Part shown: positions 5,991 to 7,405 of the stretch, in pieces
How positions within the stretch are numbered: the first letter of the stretch is position 1
Layout: each line of letters begins with the position of its first letter
The notes under the pieces: generated by a model
Told to the model about the DNA's origin: nothing
The model's database searches: none
What the model saw: only the letters and a program-made list of their open reading frames with translations
Made by a program: the position numbers and the translations under genes
Assembly (NCBI GenBank): GCA_036733985.1
Contig: DAIMZM010000105.1
Coordinates: forward strand, 1 to 7,405
Length of the DNA: 7,405 bases
Reading direction: 5' to 3'
Origin: DAIMZM01 sp036733985
GTDB lineage: Bacteria; Bacillota; Dehalobacteriia; UBA4068

Positions 5991-6017
5991 TTGAAAATAG
6001 CTTTTTTGTTTTATAAA
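5991..6017 (+). promoter_or_regulatory. Weak candidate promoter of the peptide-binding protein gene
   Basis: TTGAAA (5991-5996) and TATAAA (6012-6017) are separated by 15 bases. An alternative -35, TTGCTT (5987-5992), gives 19 bases. Both spacings are off the optimum, but the AT-rich tract lies properly 30 bases before the Shine-Dalgarno site. The gene may have its own promoter as well as read-through from the peptidase gene. Confidence 0.35.
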
Positions 6018-6047
6018 TAAGGAAAATGAAGAGGGGGTTTTAAAACG

Positions 6048-7405
6048 ATGAAGAAAAGCTTGTTTCTGGTGCTATTGTTAGCCATGGTCATGGTAATGGT
6101 TGCCGCCTGCGGCCCAACCGAACAGCCGGCCACGGACGACACCGACACCCCGGCGGAAGAGACTGGCGGGGATGCTGTTATTGATCAGAATCTGATCTTT
6201 TCCCTGCCTTCCCTGCCCACCATTGACCCGCAGCGCTTCAATGCTTCGCCCTCCTACGTGGTGATGAAAGGCTTCGCCGAGGGCCTGGTCCGCACCCATC
6301 ATGGCGAGGTGCAGCCCGGCGTCGCCGAATCCTGGGAGATCGCCGACGACAACATGAAGATGACCTTCCACCTGCGTGAGGACGCCTGCTGGTCCGACGG
6401 CTCCGCCCTGACCGCCCAGGATTTCGTCTTTGCTTTCCAGCGCTTGGTGGACCCGGAATTCGCCGCGGATTACAGCTGGGTTTTGGCTGAAGTGAAGAAT
6501 GCCCAGGCCATTATGGGCTGGGTGGACAATCCGGATAACCTGACTAAGGAAGATCTGGGCATTTCCGCGCCGGACGACCATACCGTAGTGATTGAGTTCG
6601 ATACCCCGGCTCCCTATTACCTGGGCTTCCTGGATATGCCCTGCTTCTATCCTGTGAAACAGGAACTGGTAGAGAAATACGGCGATCAGTATGCCCTCGC
6701 CGCTGATAAGATGCTGGGCAACGGCCCCTTCGTCGTCACCGAATACCTGGTTGATCAGAGCGTCTCCATGGTGCCCAATGAGAATTACTGGAATAGGGAA
6801 GCGGTGAAGCTGGATTCCGTGAAGATCCTCATCATGGACAGAGAGGCTGCCTTTGCCCAGTTCCAGACCGGTGAACTGGATTTGGCGGATATTCCCGTCA
6901 CCACCGCCGCTTCTTATGTGGCTGATCCCAGCCTGCTGCCGGACGCCACCGTGGAATCCTACCTCAGCGGTGCTGTGGACTGGTTCTGCATCAATATCGC
7001 CAGCCAGACCAACCCCATCCTGGGCAATAAGGATTTCCGCCTGGCGCTGAACTATGCGCTGGATCGGGAAGAATATGTCGCCATCGCTACCGGCGGCCTC
7101 TATGCCCCCGCCACCCGTTTCGTCCTGCCGGCAGTGGCCGGCGTGGATGGCGGCTATTATGCGGAACAGTACCCGGTGGAAGTGTATAAGACCACGGCTG
7201 AGATGGACAAAGCCCAGCAGCATCTCCAGGCGGCCATGACCGCTATGGGCATCAGCGATCCCAGCAAGATCACCATCAAGCTGAAGATTTCCGACGACTC
7301 CACCAGCAGGCTGATCGTGGAGAACTGCCAGGATCAGTGGCAGCGGTCTTTGGGCATCAAGGTGGAGATCGAGACCGTCACCTACAAGGCCATGCTGGCC
7401 GACCG
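6048..7405 (+). CDS. oppA: Oligopeptide ABC transporter substrate-binding lipoprotein, OppA type (3' truncated)
   Basis: The frame is open from ATG 6048 to the window edge, giving 452 residues of a protein that usually has about 530-560. It is an extracytoplasmic SBP_bac_5-family lipoprotein that captures oligopeptides for an ABC importer. The N-terminus has MKKS, a hydrophobic core and the lipobox VAAC, with lipidated Cys21. An acidic, Thr/Pro-rich tether (about 22-45) follows. Family landmarks include GVAESWEIADDNMKMTFHLR (about 91-110), WSDGSALTAQDFVFAFQRLVDPE, the GNGPFVVTEY motif, and the later FRLALNYALDREE segment. GAGGGGG at 6031-6037 is a strong Shine-Dalgarno about ten bases upstream. 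A large minus-strand frame overlaps it but has no family features. It follows the Xaa-Pro peptidase gene; permease and OppD genes may follow beyond the edge. OppA is favoured over DppA by the FQRLVDPE segment, with moderate certainty. Confidence 0.92.
   Translation, partial: MKKSLFLVLLLAMVMVMVAACGPTEQPATDDTDTPAEETGGDAVIDQNLIFSLPSLPTIDPQRFNASPSYVVMKGFAEGLVRTHHGEVQPGVAESWEIADDNMKMTFHLREDACWSDGSALTAQDFVFAFQRLVDPEFAADYSWVLAEVKNAQAIMGWVDNPDNLTKEDLGISAPDDHTVVIEFDTPAPYYLGFLDMPCFYPVKQELVEKYGDQYALAADKMLGNGPFVVTEYLVDQSVSMVPNENYWNREAVKLDSVKILIMDREAAFAQFQTGELDLADIPVTTAASYVADPSLLPDATVESYLSGAVDWFCINIASQTNPILGNKDFRLALNYALDREEYVAIATGGLYAPATRFVLPAVAGVDGGYYAEQYPVEVYKTTAEMDKAQQHLQAAMTAMGISDPSKITIKLKISDDSTSRLIVENCQDQWQRSLGIKVEIETVTYKAMLAD

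Noticed and set aside
5943..6010. Possible terminator between the peptidase and OppA-type genes
   Set aside because: Only 3-bp stems such as GGC-GCAT-GCC and GGC-TTT-GCC are present, and the later T-run is not preceded by a GC stem.
6078..7223. 381-codon open frame on the minus strand
   Set aside because: It is antisense to the OppA-type gene. That gene has a lipobox, family motifs and a strong Shine-Dalgarno, while the minus frame shows no domain and has the His/Ile/Gly-rich composition of a shadow frame.

Overview
The window reads as ordinary chromosome from an anaerobic Firmicute, most likely class Clostridia. It has moderately GC-rich genes, AT-rich promoter regions, strong Shine-Dalgarno sites and intrinsic terminators. 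The best lineage clue is the cassette of a two-helix zinc-ribbon protein, a DUF5685 protein and a J-domain/TPR protein, an arrangement I know from clostridial genomes. I cannot name the genus. I see no phage, transposase, CRISPR array, tRNA or rRNA.

Layout. (1) 1-500, plus strand: the C-terminal end of a uridine kinase-like nucleoside kinase. (2) 501-693: an intergenic region with a structured GC-rich element bounded by inverted repeats (522-597), then a TATAAT box. (3) 694-2685, plus strand: a compact three-gene operon. The zinc-ribbon membrane protein is followed after 8 nt by DUF5685, whose end overlaps the J-domain gene by 14 nt. (4) 2686-2814: an AT-rich control region with a near-consensus promoter, a perfect 13-bp inverted repeat and two smaller palindromes. 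It drives (5) 2815-3396, an XRE/cupin transcriptional regulator, which ends in a symmetric terminator. (6) 3453-3535: a hairpin-rich spacer between two terminators. (7) 3617-4591, minus strand: an OppF/DppF-type peptide-transporter ATPase that looks monocistronic. (8) 4592-4859: an AT-rich divergent control region. (9) 4860-5942, plus strand: an M24 Xaa-Pro peptidase. (10) 6048 to the window end, plus strand: a lipoprotein oligopeptide-binding protein (OppA type), cut by the window edge.

The right half forms a peptide scavenging module. The lipoprotein captures oligopeptides, an ABC permease powered in part by the OppF-type ATPase imports them, and the Xaa-Pro peptidase cleaves proline-containing products in the cytoplasm. 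The permease genes and an OppD partner are not in the window and may lie beyond the right edge. The XRE/cupin protein could regulate this module or only itself; the sequence does not decide.

The most unusual content is the DUF5685 operon. The DUF5685 protein carries a DDxxD motif and a second DxxxDxxxD...G...P motif. Their order and spacing resemble the two metal-binding motifs of squalene/phytoene synthase-type isoprenoid enzymes. It sits between a zinc-ribbon membrane protein and a J-domain protein with a cysteine-rich tail. A biochemical role for this cassette is, to my knowledge, not established.
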